From contig NZ_CP017940.1 of NCBI RefSeq assembly GCF_002764115.1, forward strand, positions 1,462,501-1,526,500: a stretch of 64,000 nt of DNA, written 5' to 3'. This document shows positions 16,681 through 23,827 of the stretch, in pieces. The position numbers and the translations under genes are program-made. Source of the DNA: Phyllobacterium zundukense. Lineage in GTDB: Bacteria > Pseudomonadota > Alphaproteobacteria > Rhizobiales > Rhizobiaceae. The notes beneath the pieces are model-generated. The model ran no database searches. It was not told the origin of the DNA and worked only from the letters and a program-made list of their open reading frames with translations. The stretch's first letter is position 1. The number at the start of each line of letters is the position of its first letter.

Positions 16681-16793
16681 AAATCAGTATATACGCGCAA
16701 CAGGTGATTTGCGGCTGACTGGCGGACCTAGGGACAGGGAACACTCGCCGAGCGCATGGGAAGAGCTTCACGGCTTCCCGCGATGGAAACTTT
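16681..16793. repeat. About 110-bp direct repeat R1, copy 3
   Basis: The longest copy, sharing CAGTATATACGCGCAACAGG-type start, GGCTGACTGGCGGACCTAGG and GAAGAGCTTCACGGCTTCCC with the others. It runs directly into a tRNA(CAU) relic at 16805, so the two repeat types are adjacent here. Confidence 0.75.
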
Positions 16794-16804
16794 TGCACCA
16801 ATTC

Positions 16805-16853
16805 AGTTTGCGGAGTGGAGAAGTGGTCATCTTTGGCTGGCTCATAACCAACA
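16805..16853 (+). repeat. 5' half relic of tRNA(CAU), including anticodon loop
   Basis: TTGCGGAGTGGAGAAGTGG leads through GGCTGGCTCATAACCAAC, i.e. the acceptor 5' strand, D-arm and a CAU anticodon loop with a TTGG/CCAA stem, then all similarity stops. The 3' half and the CCA end are missing. The upstream ATTCAGTT flank is shared with the copies at 17376 and 19126. Confidence 0.7.
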
Positions 16854-16934
16854 ACAGATCATTGGCTCAATTGAGATGAACAGTCCCGTCAGGCTCGACC
16901 TGAGAGTGGTGTGTCTTCGTTCGATAATGCGCTG

Positions 16935-17051
16935 TCATCGCATCCGGTGCCGCACTATAAAAAATAGCCAAACGATCACGATGACGACAATGACCGCTAA
17001 TGCATAAATAGCAAAATCGATTGAAGCAAGATCAGCCAGAATAGTCGTCAT
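16935..17051 (-). CDS. 38-residue single-TM protein
   Basis: Short minus-strand frame MTTILADLASIDFAIYAL, then a continuous hydrophobic run (AVIVVIVIVWLFFIV) and a basic end RHRMR. This is a classic small inner-membrane protein by positive-inside rule. The ribosome-binding site is weak (GGGATCG). It resembles other tiny TM proteins in this window (48049, 34830). Confidence 0.45.
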   Translation of the reverse strand: MTTILADLASIDFAIYALAVIVVIVIVWLFFIVRHRMR

Positions 17052-17112
17052 GGCACGATCCCGATCCCGAATGTCCCGGACAGATCCGGTGACGAAACAA
17101 GGCCGACCCTAT

Positions 17113-17301
17113 TTAGAGACGCTGCTTTGTTCCCGCGCTCTTCCCGTCGGAGCTTTTCGAACGTTCCTCAAAACGCTCCGCACCCTTTGCTAGGTCTGAC
17201 CCTTTCTGGGCTTCCACCTTCTTTTCCTCTTTTGCGGCGCTCTTTCTCAAGCCCCGCGCGGCTTTCCTACCTCTTTCTGTAGGGGCTTGCTCGATACCCA
17301 T
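17113..17301 (-). CDS. Small basic stress-type hypothetical protein
   Basis: A 62-residue Lys/Glu/Arg-rich protein (GRKAARGLRKSAAKEEKKVE) likely to be disordered or DNA/RNA-associated. The start ATG at 17301 has GGAGGAAAATGCT upstream. It has the best EcfG-like promoter in the window (17336-17360). No domain recognised; a general-stress role is inferred from the promoter. Confidence 0.6.
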   Translation of the reverse strand: MGIEQAPTERGRKAARGLRKSAAKEEKKVEAQKGSDLAKGAERFEERSKSSDGKSAGTKQRL

Positions 17302-17335
17302 AGCATTTTCCTCCGTGGCTTACTGCCGCGACCTC

Positions 17336-17360
17336 AACGGTTGAGTTCTCAGTTCGTTCC
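17336..17360 (-). promoter_or_regulatory. EcfG-type general stress promoter, perfect match
   Basis: Minus-strand GGAAC (17356-17360), 16 bases, then CGTT (17336-17339): an exact match to the consensus, 34 bases before the gene at 17301. The same DNA also contains GTTC-N7-GTTC on the plus strand (17345-17359), which is the LexA-box form, so dual control cannot be excluded. Confidence 0.7.
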
Positions 17361-17375
17361 GCCGTGATCTGTCAG

Positions 17376-17402
17376 AATTCAGTTCGGCGGAGAAGTGGTC
17401 TT
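17376..17402 (+). repeat. Minimal tRNA(CAU) relic with conserved upstream flank
   Basis: AATTCAGTTCGGCGGAGAAG aligns with the flank plus first bases of the tRNA copies at 16805 and 19134. Only about 15 tRNA-derived bases remain. No other gene is visible in 17302-17679. Confidence 0.4.
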
Positions 17403-17679
17403 CGCGCTTTAGGCGAAAATCGTCGATGGATTCGCTCAAGCAACAGGCAGAGACTGCTCTCCACGCCAGGCCAGCAGTCAGCTGGGAGAAATAGCCGTAG
17501 CGAAGCTTAAAAGATCATCCTAGGGGGGCAAGGCACGGGCGGAAGAGCAGATCATCGGATGGTTCGGCCATGTGCCAATTCCTATCGGATAATCATGGCG
17601 GATGCCCGCGGACCGCCGCAGTTCCGCGGTCAGCGAAGTTTGAACAGGCACCTCGCAGGAGCCTATATCAGCGGAGCGA

Positions 17680-17952
17680 TTACCCCTTCGATTCGACGAG
17701 GATCACCAGAGACTCCGGCACCACTCCGTCGAAGGCCATCGCATCGGCGGCCGCCTTGCTCTGCATCGCCGCCTGCAAGGCATCAATATCCGGAACGTCC
17801 ATCATCACCGCCACGCGAGTCGGATCTTGGGGATCAACAAACGTTCGGATGTTGGTCACCCCGAGCGGACCGAAAAGCTCCTTGCGCTTCGGTGAGGTGA
17901 GCCAGTGGTTCGCGCCCTTTGTGATGTTGTGATGGCCAATAATCGTTGGCAT
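17680..17952 (-). CDS. Hypothetical monooxygenase-like dimeric alpha/beta barrel protein
   Basis: A 90-residue protein (MPTIIGHHNITKGANHWLTS, GVTNIRTFVDPQDPTRVAVM, then DALQAAMQSKAAADAMAFDG). The strand-helix-strand pattern and size suggest a dimeric alpha/beta-barrel fold like antibiotic-biosynthesis monooxygenases, but no catalytic residues can be named. The start at 17952 has GGAGGG upstream. It stands alone. Confidence 0.65.
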   Translation of the reverse strand: MPTIIGHHNITKGANHWLTSPKRKELFGPLGVTNIRTFVDPQDPTRVAVMMDVPDIDALQAAMQSKAAADAMAFDGVVPESLVILVESKG

Positions 17953-18180
17953 AGCACCCTCCCTGCGACGACGCCGACGGCCGGATCAAGGGCCGCGCTC
18001 CATATCGCAAGGCTACTGTGCCCTGTTTTTGCTGGGCTGTAAATTGTGGCGGTCAGGGCGCGGGGACGGTTGAGCAAGCGCGCAAGTGGATGAATTGATG
18101 TTCAGTGCGGACCTGATTTCAGTGGATAACTCGCCGGTCAAATCCAGCCCGAGCAACAGCTCGCGGCAAATGGATTTCTA

Positions 18181-18221
18181 TTGCGGAGTGGACAGGCGGA
18201 ACGTCTGGTTGGGCTCATAGG
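18181..18221 (+). repeat. 5' half relic of tRNA(CAU)
   Basis: TTGCGGAGTGGACAGGCGG and GGTTGGGCTCATAG align with the first ~40 bases of the other copies up to the anticodon loop, with several changes, and then stop. It lies in a 320-base gap (17953-18270) that otherwise shows no gene. Confidence 0.5.
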
Positions 18222-18270
18222 AGCGGGCCGGTACTGAGGCCCGCCCCAGGACGTTTTCGTCAGGTATGTG

Positions 18271-18444
18271 TTAGTCCTTCACTGATCGAAACCGATGCTT
18301 CATACACCCTCCCTTTGCCTTTCTTAGTATCTCAGCGATTGACTGCGGAGGCAGTGAGGTATTTGGCGCCTGCGCCTTTACCTTTTGCAGCAGCTCCGGT
18401 GGGGCGGTCCGTTTCCCTGTTGGTTTTGACGTGATAGCTTGCAT
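18271..18444 (-). CDS. Small hypothetical protein downstream of hsp20
   Basis: About 57 residues from MQAITSKPTGK, Pro/Lys-rich, ending KGGCMKHRFRSVKD. An in-frame ATG at 18477 overlaps the Hsp20 stop by 4 bases (ATGA), which would allow coupling; the choice between 18477 and 18444 is open. It is probably cotranscribed with hsp20. Function unknown. Confidence 0.5.
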   Translation of the reverse strand: MQAITSKPTGKRTAPPELLQKVKAQAPNTSLPPQSIAEILRKAKGGCMKHRFRSVKD

Positions 18445-18473
18445 GTTTGCAACTCTCTCGACGAGCTCAAAGA

Positions 18474-18950
18474 TCACGCCGCGTGGCTGTCTTTAACCTG
18501 CCTGGAGCTTTCACCAGCTATCGTTTTGCCAATACCGCTGATTGCAATCCGGCGCGGCTTCATCTCCTCAGGAATCTCTTTCTTGAGTTCGATGACGAGT
18601 AATCCATTGTCGAGACGCGCATCAACAACGGTTACGTGATCGGCAAGTTCGAACCGGTGAACGAACGGCCGGAGCGCCAATCCGTGATGAAGGTACTGGA
18701 ACTCCTCTTCGCCGGACTTGTCGCCTTTGACCACAAGCATGTTCGGTTCATGCGTGATGGACAGGTCATCTTGTGCAAAACCTGCCACCGCGATGATGAT
18801 GCGATATTTGTCTTCGCCCACTTTGACGATGTCATAGGGCGGCCATTTGTCCGAACCCTGGGGCTGAGCGGAGTTTTCGAGCAGGTTGAATATGCGGTCG
18901 AAACCGACGCTCGACCGGTAGAAGGGGGAAAAATCGACGTTGCTTCTCAT
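18474..18950 (-). CDS. Hsp20-family small heat shock protein
   Basis: A 158-residue alpha-crystallin protein starting MRSNVDFSPFYRSSVGFDRI, the usual N-terminus of rhizobial class A small heat shock proteins. The alpha-crystallin domain spans ~35-128 (PPYDIVKVGEDKYRIIIAVA, LVVKGDKSGEEEFQYLHHGL, LDNGLLVIELKKEIPEE) and is followed by the conserved KPRRIAI motif (I-x-I anchor). It is a cytoplasmic holdase. The frame is open further upstream, but the start at 18950 fits family length, has AAGGAGG eight bases upstream and sits just below a ROSE-like thermometer. Located between tRNA relics inside the cargo region. Confidence 0.93.
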   Translation of the reverse strand: MRSNVDFSPFYRSSVGFDRIFNLLENSAQPQGSDKWPPYDIVKVGEDKYRIIIAVAGFAQDDLSITHEPNMLVVKGDKSGEEEFQYLHHGLALRPFVHRFELADHVTVVDARLDNGLLVIELKKEIPEEMKPRRIAISGIGKTIAGESSRQVKDSHAA

Positions 18951-19060
18951 AGCTAAGTCCTCCTTGAGCAACATAGAAATGAGGCGCCAAGAAGCTTGGC
19001 GCTCCCTGACTGCCGGCCCAACCATGCGACCGACGGCAAAAAATTTGGTTATTAAACTGC
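18951..19060 (-). promoter_or_regulatory. ROSE-like RNA thermometer in the hsp20 leader
   Basis: The 24 bases next to the start codon (18953-18976, minus strand) fold so that the Shine-Dalgarno AAGGAGGA pairs with UUGCU: three closing pairs, a U-U mismatch, G-C, U-A and U-G pairs, then a bulged G opposite the Shine-Dalgarno, then C-G, U-A, C-G. That bulged G and weak pairing are hallmarks of ROSE elements. A perfect upstream stem, GCGCCAAG/CTTGGCGC (about 18983-19003), gives the second hairpin typical of these leaders. Low temperature would mask translation; heat would open it. Confidence 0.75.
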
Positions 19061-19133
19061 GCCCCGTCAAGGTTTCCCGATGATTCAAGGAAAAAATTTT
19101 TCCGCCACGGAAAACTCATCCAAAATTCAGTTT

Positions 19134-19210
19134 GTCGGAGTGGAGCAGTCTGGTAGCTCGCTTGGCTCATAACCAAGAGGTCGCAGGTTCGAATCCTGTC
19201 TCCGCAACCA
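19134..19210 (+). tRNA. tRNA with CAU anticodon (tRNA-Met-like), encoded CCA
   Basis: A 77-base cloverleaf: D-arm GAGCAGTCTGGTAGCTC, anticodon arm CTTGG-CTCATAA-CCAAG, T-arm GCAGG-TTCGAAT-CCTGT and encoded ACCA. The acceptor pairs CGGAG/CTCCG, but the first two bases (G, T) do not pair with C71, A72. It lacks the three G-C pairs of bacterial initiators in the anticodon stem, so it is not a normal tRNA-fMet; it may be an elongator Met or lysidine-type Ile tRNA of phage origin. The unmatched 5' end suggests a recombination junction. At least six partial copies lie within 8 kb upstream and 0.6 kb downstream. Confidence 0.72.
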
Positions 19211-19284
19211 ATTGGGCAGTGCGCCGGAGTAACGATGTCAAGCGGGACCGCCACCACCAATCGCCGGATGCCCATTCATTCGCG

Positions 19285-19309
19285 GGAACCATCTGTCGTC
19301 TGTGCTGTT
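19285..19309 (+). promoter_or_regulatory. EcfG-type general stress promoter (GGAAC-N16-TGTT)
   Basis: GGAAC at 19285-19289, 16 bases, TGTT at 19306-19309, 28 bases before the start at 19337. Confidence 0.6.
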
Positions 19310-19336
19310 CAACCTCTTGAGAAAAGGAAGAACATT

Positions 19337-19669
19337 ATGGAAAAGCAAGATTCACAGACACCGGTGCGAGAGACAGCTGCGGAGGCGCGGCAGGGTCCAC
19401 TTGGGCGACCGATTCTAAAGGTGCTTATTGGTGGCCTAATTCTCGCGGCCATAGCATGGGGTGCTGCCGAAATGTTCGGCGAGAGCACCGACAATAATGC
19501 TACCATATCGGGGCAGGAGAGCCCCACCGCCGGTCAGAACAATCCCTCGGATCAGGCGACGCCATCTGGGGACCAGCCAACGACGAATGCCCCTGCTACA
19601 AGTCCAACACCACAGAGCGGAACTGGCGGAGACACTCAAGCGAAACCGCCTAGCAGCACGGCACAGTAA
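19337..19669 (+). CDS. Small single-TM protein with Pro/Thr/Ser-rich exported tail
   Basis: A 110-residue protein: ~28 polar N-terminal residues, one TM segment (ILKVLIGGLILAAIAWGAAE) and a low-complexity tail rich in Gln, Pro, Thr, Asn and Ser (e.g. NNPSDQATPSGDQPTTNAP), probably periplasmic. The frame is open from 19235, but the ATG at 19337 follows AAAGGAAGAAC. It carries an EcfG-like promoter. No family recognised. It sits between two tRNA(CAU) copies. Confidence 0.6.
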   Translation: MEKQDSQTPVRETAAEARQGPLGRPILKVLIGGLILAAIAWGAAEMFGESTDNNATISGQESPTAGQNNPSDQATPSGDQPTTNAPATSPTPQSGTGGDTQAKPPSSTAQ

Positions 19670-19675
19670 CCAATC

Positions 19676-19750
19676 GTGCGGAGTGGAGAAGCGGTTATCT
19701 CGGCTGGCTCATAACTCGAAGATCGTCGGTTCGAATCCGACCTGCCACAA
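19676..19750 (+). pseudogene. Degenerate tRNA(CAU) copy
   Basis: Full-length but damaged: GTGCGGAGTGGAGAAGCGG, the CTCATAA anticodon loop with a broken 3' stem (CTCGA instead of CCAGC) and a good T-arm GTCGG-TTCGAAT-CCGAC. The acceptor 3' strand CTGCCAC pairs poorly with the 5' strand and there is no CCA. Probably non-functional. Confidence 0.6.
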
Positions 19751-19840
19751 CTATTTAGAGCCAACAATATGTGCCTGCGGCAAAGCTCCGAATTACAACG
19801 GAGCAATGCCGGATCGTGCTCGCTTGCAAACCAAGAGGCT

Positions 19841-20410
19841 TCAGCCGCGCTTATAGCCGGCGGTGACCTCGTTCTTGTGAGCGGCGAAGGCTGCCAGGAC
19901 TTCGGCCTTCTCGCGCTTCGGTATCTTGAAGAAGTCCAAGGTCCTTCCGAGTTCCGCTGCGACCTCATCGAATTCTGAGGGGGAGATCCGGAGGTCCCGA
20001 TGCGCATCCTCAAGGCCGAGCGGCGTCGTGCCGGGCTTGGTGGCCGAGAACTTGAACGGTCCACCCGAAATGTCGCAGACCCATAGCGTACGCATGAATT
20101 TAAGCCCGGGCAGCCGTTCCAAGTCTTTGGTGTGCCATTCCCGCAACTGCGGATTCTTGGATTTCTGACCGACGATGGGGTTCTTCACGACCGCGTCGCT
20201 GAAGTGGTCAACAACCGCCGCAATGGCAAAGACGCCACCTAGCCGTTCGTACAGACTTTTCTCAGTCACGGACTGCTTGGTCTGAGCCTCCGCATTGTCC
20301 GCAGCTACCAATGCGGCCGCCGAGCCGACGATCAGCGCCAACCCTGCAACCATGTTTCGTCTTGTGAGAGAAATCGAAACACCCTGTACCGCCTTTGTTC
20401 GCGCATACAT
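19841..20410 (-). CDS. Exported truncated-haemoglobin-like protein (group 1)
   Basis: A 189-residue protein with an N-terminal twin-arginine-like signal (LTRRNMVAGLALIVGSAAAL then AEA). A group 1 truncated-globin fold follows at ~50-185: SLYERLGGVFAIAAVVDHFS, the HTKDLERLPGLKFM helix, and a late helix ending in DFFKIPKREKAEVLAAFAAH. The start at 20410 has AAGGAGGATATC upstream. A signal peptide on such a globin is unusual in general but seen in this subfamily. Haem binding and role in oxygen or NO chemistry are inferred from fold only. It is the last stress-type cargo gene before the prophage genes resume. Confidence 0.78.
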   Translation of the reverse strand: MYARTKAVQGVSISLTRRNMVAGLALIVGSAAALVAADNAEAQTKQSVTEKSLYERLGGVFAIAAVVDHFSDAVVKNPIVGQKSKNPQLREWHTKDLERLPGLKFMRTLWVCDISGGPFKFSATKPGTTPLGLEDAHRDLRISPSEFDEVAAELGRTLDFFKIPKREKAEVLAAFAAHKNEVTAGYKRG

Positions 20411-20645
20411 GATATCCTCCTTGCCCTGCCGAATGGCAGGCATAGTTTTTATTGACGACCGTTAGATGCGTGAGCGTGGAAAGCGTTCCCCGAAATTGTT
20501 CTAGAAAAGAAGAGCCGTCGCTCCCTGGTTGCTATGAACCAGCCCCGCGCGGGAACGATGCATGGCCCAAGAAGGCATTTGCACCCTCGGGTTCCGGTAA
20601 CGCGGATCCTGCCACGTTCTAAGAAGGCCCGCACCTTCGATTACC

Positions 20646-21245
20646 TCAAGGTTTCTGTTCATTCAAAAAGCTGGCACCGAGACCGAATAGGCCGCTAAGA
20701 GGCGATTCCATTTGTGATTTAGAACTCGCATCATTTCCAGCCAAAAGTGCTTCAGCGATACGTTGAAACGGCATGCGCTTCTCGATTGATCTAAGTTCGT
20801 TGTCGATTTTGTTGATCTTCTCGATGTGATCCAAAAAGTCATCGATTGACCAATCCATATCGGGCATTTTCAGTTTGCTGGATGCAGTTATCGGGAAAAA
20901 CTCAACACCATCCGAGGCATGACTACCTCGAAAGGGAGAGTGTGCAATGATGTTGCGCATTTCGCCGTATTTCATGGATTGCTGTGCGAGTTCGTCGAAC
21001 CTGTCTGCGAGTTCTTTTTCAACAACGTAGAAGTTCACCAATGACCGCAGGGTCTTGATCTTATCATAGAAGCTCATGTTTCTCGTGATAATGATACGGC
21101 GAGCTCCCTTGACACCCAATACCTCACCCAGGGCGGTTCCAATGCCTTCTTCAAGGAGCGCAAAGAAACCCATAAAACCGCCGACGAGAGTAAATGCCCT
21201 GGTGTCACGGGAGAGTTTAAGCAGATCGACCTTGAGCAGCATCAT
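20646..21245 (-). CDS. Hypothetical protein with HEPN-like RxxxxH motif
   Basis: A 199-residue, mainly helical protein. The segment KYGEMRNIIAHSPFRG contains R-N-I-I-A-H, i.e. the R-x4-H signature of HEPN ribonuclease/toxin folds, preceded by long helices (SFYDKIKTLRSLVNFYVVEK) as in that fold. Upstream lies a hydrophobic stretch (LVGGFMGFFALLEEGIGTAL) that may be a helix or membrane-facing segment. I do not recognise the family. If truly HEPN it could be a defence or toxin RNase; no nucleotidyltransferase antitoxin is adjacent. It is at the right edge of the cargo block. Confidence 0.55.
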   Translation of the reverse strand: MMLLKVDLLKLSRDTRAFTLVGGFMGFFALLEEGIGTALGEVLGVKGARRIIITRNMSFYDKIKTLRSLVNFYVVEKELADRFDELAQQSMKYGEMRNIIAHSPFRGSHASDGVEFFPITASSKLKMPDMDWSIDDFLDHIEKINKIDNELRSIEKRMPFQRIAEALLAGNDASSKSQMESPLSGLFGLGASFLNEQKP

Positions 21246-21361
21246 TTATTTGCCAGCTTTCTAGAATTGCCAACTGCCCCAAGCTAAGGTGAGCAAAGCA
21301 GCGGGCCGCTGAGGCTGAGCATCAAGTGATTCAGACTTGGAATCAAGGCAGGACCCTGTCA

Positions 21362-21991
21362 ATGATCATGTCTCGCCCAATGCCACCAGCTTCCGTGCTT
21401 GACGAGCTGGTAAACCCAGTATTCGAGCCGGCACCCGAATTGGTCGAATGGGCTAGGCAGACTTTCATTGCGGATGACGCCAAGCTCTACAACCCGGACC
21501 ACCATCATCTCAACTTCGCATCGATCGGCGCGCTCTGGACCAATGTCGGCAACAGCCGGAAAGGTCGCCAGATCATCGGTCAGTGTGAAGAGGGCAGCCC
21601 AAGCGGTATGATGGGGAAGTGGGGTAAGGCTCGGGCCGAGATGCAGATCACGCAATGGTTCGGCCATGTACTCGATTTCGTCATGACGTTCGACGCCGTC
21701 TATTGCGCCGAATGTTCCGACGCCGAGTTCTGCGCGCTGATTGAACACGAGATGTACCACGCCGCCCAAGATCGCGATCCATTCGGTGCTCCGAAGTTCC
21801 GGAAATCGACAGGCCTGCCAGTGTTCGCGCTAAGAGGACACGACATCGAAGAGTTCGTCGGCGTTGTCCGTCGTTATGGGGCAGACGCTTCCCATGTCCG
21901 CGCACTTGTCGATGCTGCCAATGCAGGACCGGAGATCGCCAATGTCGGTATCGCCCATGCATGCGGGACATGCCAGTTGCGTGCTGCTTAA
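21362..21991 (+). CDS. Phage putative metallopeptidase
   Basis: About 209 residues. The zinc-peptidase motif HEMYHAAQDRDPFG (H-E-x-x-H) lies at ~130, and a C-terminal CGTCQLRAA contains a Cys pair. This matches the phage metallopeptidase family commonly found just upstream of the small terminase in rhizobial prophages. The start at ATG 21362 (or 21368) is chosen over GTG 21326 because AGGCAGGACC precedes it. It marks the return of phage genes after the cargo. Its substrate is unknown. Confidence 0.82.
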   Translation: MIMSRPMPPASVLDELVNPVFEPAPELVEWARQTFIADDAKLYNPDHHHLNFASIGALWTNVGNSRKGRQIIGQCEEGSPSGMMGKWGKARAEMQITQWFGHVLDFVMTFDAVYCAECSDAEFCALIEHEMYHAAQDRDPFGAPKFRKSTGLPVFALRGHDIEEFVGVVRRYGADASHVRALVDAANAGPEIANVGIAHACGTCQLRAA

Positions 21992-22017
21992 AGCTTTGAT
22001 GGGACTTTGATAGTTTC

Positions 22018-22478
22018 ATGGCTCAAAAAAAATACTCGGACGATGTGAAAACCCGCGTCGTTCAAAGCCTCGCGTGCTTCGATCCACCCTCAGTTGTCGT
22101 GAAATCCATCAAGGCCGACTTTGGTGTCGATATCACTGCCCAGGCTGTTGAGGGATACGATCCCAACAAGGTAGCGGGCAAGAAGCTATCGAAGCGGTAC
22201 CGCGAACTGTTCGATGCAACTCGGAAAGCGTTTCTGGAATTACAGCGACGATCGCTATTTCGCATCGGGCAGTACGGCTTCGCACTTTGCAACGAATGGC
22301 TGAAAAGGCTGAGACACAGGGCAACATGGTGCTTGCCGCCAATCTTTTGGAGCAGGCGGCCAAGGAAGTCGGAGACGCTTTCACGAACCGGCGCGCACTG
22401 GTTGGCGCAGACGGTGGCCCGGTAGAGGTGCGTACCCTTGCAGACTTCTACGGCAACATTAAACCCAGTTCTTCGTGA
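22018..22478 (+). pseudogene. Phage terminase small subunit (DUF2280), frameshifted
   Basis: The N-terminal part reads DUF2280 (YSDDVKTRVVQSLACFDPPS, PNKVAGKKLSKRYRELFDAT) in the first frame to about 22236. The family's C-terminal part (AISHRAVRLRTLQRMAEKAE, then NMVLAANLLEQAAKEVGDAF) continues in a different frame to 22478. One lost base near 22236-22240 explains the switch. DUF2280 proteins are phage small terminase candidates next to the large subunit, as here. Either the prophage packaging machinery is dead or this is a sequencing error. Confidence 0.78.
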
Positions 22479-23820
22479 TTTCTGGCTGACGCCGGCTCGT
22501 AACCGTGTTCTTTATGGCGGCCGTTCGAGTTCCAAATCGTGGGATGCCGCCGGGTTTGCAATCTTTCTGGCGACACAATGCCGAATCCGCGTTCTCTGCG
22601 CTCGTCAGTTTCAGAACAGGATCGCAGAATCCGTTTACACGCTGCTGAAAATCCAGATCGGACGGTTTGGGCTCAGCAATCAGTTTGTCATTACCGAGAA
22701 CTCGATCAAGCACAAGCTGACCGGCTCGGAGTTCATGTTCTACGGCCTTTGGCGGCACATTGATGAAATCAAGTCACTCGAAGGCATCGACATCTGCTGG
22801 ATCGAGGAGGCACATAACCTCACGGAAGAGCAGTGGAACATCCTTGAGCCGACGCTGCGCAAGGAAGGCTCGCAGTTCTGGATAATTTTCAACCCCAGGC
22901 TGGTGACTGATTTTGTCTATCGCCGGTTCATTTCGAACACGCCCCCCGATACAATCAAGAAGCAGATCAATTACGTCGACAACCCGTTTCTGTCTGCCAC
23001 GATCCTCAAGGTCATCGAGGCAAAGCGGCATGAGGATGAGGAAGAGTTCCGACACATCTACCTTGGCGAGCCGCTGACGGACGATGATGCAGTTGTCATT
23101 AAGCGGTCATGGATCCTCGCATCGGTCGATGCACACAAGAAGCTTGGTATCGAGCCCACGGGCGCGAAACGTATCGGGTTCGACGTTGCTGACAGCGGCA
23201 ATGACAAATGCGCCACCGTGGCAACGCACGGCTTCCTCACTACCCACGTTGATGAATGGAAAGCCCGAGAGGATGAGCTGCTGAAATCAGCGGGCAGGGT
23301 GCATGCCATCGCCCGGCTGCTCGGCGCATCGATCGATTACGACAGCATCGGTGTTGGTGCATTCGCCGGCGCGCATTTTCAGGCGCTCAATATCGAGCAC
23401 AAGACCAAGATCCAATATTTCCGGTTCAATGCCGGCGGTGCTGTTCTCAATCCGGAGCGGCGCATTGATCCCAAGGATCCGAGGTCTCCGCTGAACAAGG
23501 ATTTCTATTCGAACATCAAAGCGCAGTCGTGGTGGGAAGTTTCGAGGCGGTTCCGCAATACCTTCAATGCGGTGGAACGAGGAGAGCAGTTCGCGCCTGA
23601 CGAACTGATCGCGATATCCAGTGAGTGTGATCATCTCGACCAGCTCATCGATGAGCTTTCAACGCCGCGCAAGGACTACGACAACAGCGGCAAATCAAAG
23701 GTTGAGAGCAAGAAGGATCTGGACAAGCGGGAAATCCCGTCTCCGAACCTTGCCGACGCTTTCGTCATGGCAAACGGGCCTCGAACAACGCACTCGTTTA
23801 CTCTGGCGCACATCAGTTAG
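22438..23820 (+). CDS. Phage terminase large subunit
   Basis: A 460-residue protein. The ATPase domain has Walker A GGRSSSKS (27-34) and Walker B-like IDICWIEEAH (117-126). The nuclease half contains RIGFDVADSGNDKCATV, with the conserved Asp, and the later SPNLADAFVMANG with further acidic residues, as in RNase H-like terminase nucleases. Length is normal. The start is a TTG at 22438 overlapping the small-subunit frame by 41 bases; no earlier ATG exists in frame. The enzyme would cut and pump phage DNA into proheads, but no capsid genes follow, so it is probably an orphan in a remnant. Confidence 0.93.
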   Translation: MQTSTATLNPVLRDFWLTPARNRVLYGGRSSSKSWDAAGFAIFLATQCRIRVLCARQFQNRIAESVYTLLKIQIGRFGLSNQFVITENSIKHKLTGSEFMFYGLWRHIDEIKSLEGIDICWIEEAHNLTEEQWNILEPTLRKEGSQFWIIFNPRLVTDFVYRRFISNTPPDTIKKQINYVDNPFLSATILKVIEAKRHEDEEEFRHIYLGEPLTDDDAVVIKRSWILASVDAHKKLGIEPTGAKRIGFDVADSGNDKCATVATHGFLTTHVDEWKAREDELLKSAGRVHAIARLLGASIDYDSIGVGAFAGAHFQALNIEHKTKIQYFRFNAGGAVLNPERRIDPKDPRSPLNKDFYSNIKAQSWWEVSRRFRNTFNAVERGEQFAPDELIAISSECDHLDQLIDELSTPRKDYDNSGKSKVESKKDLDKREIPSPNLADAFVMANGPRTTHSFTLAHIS

Positions 23821-23827
23821 GACAGTC

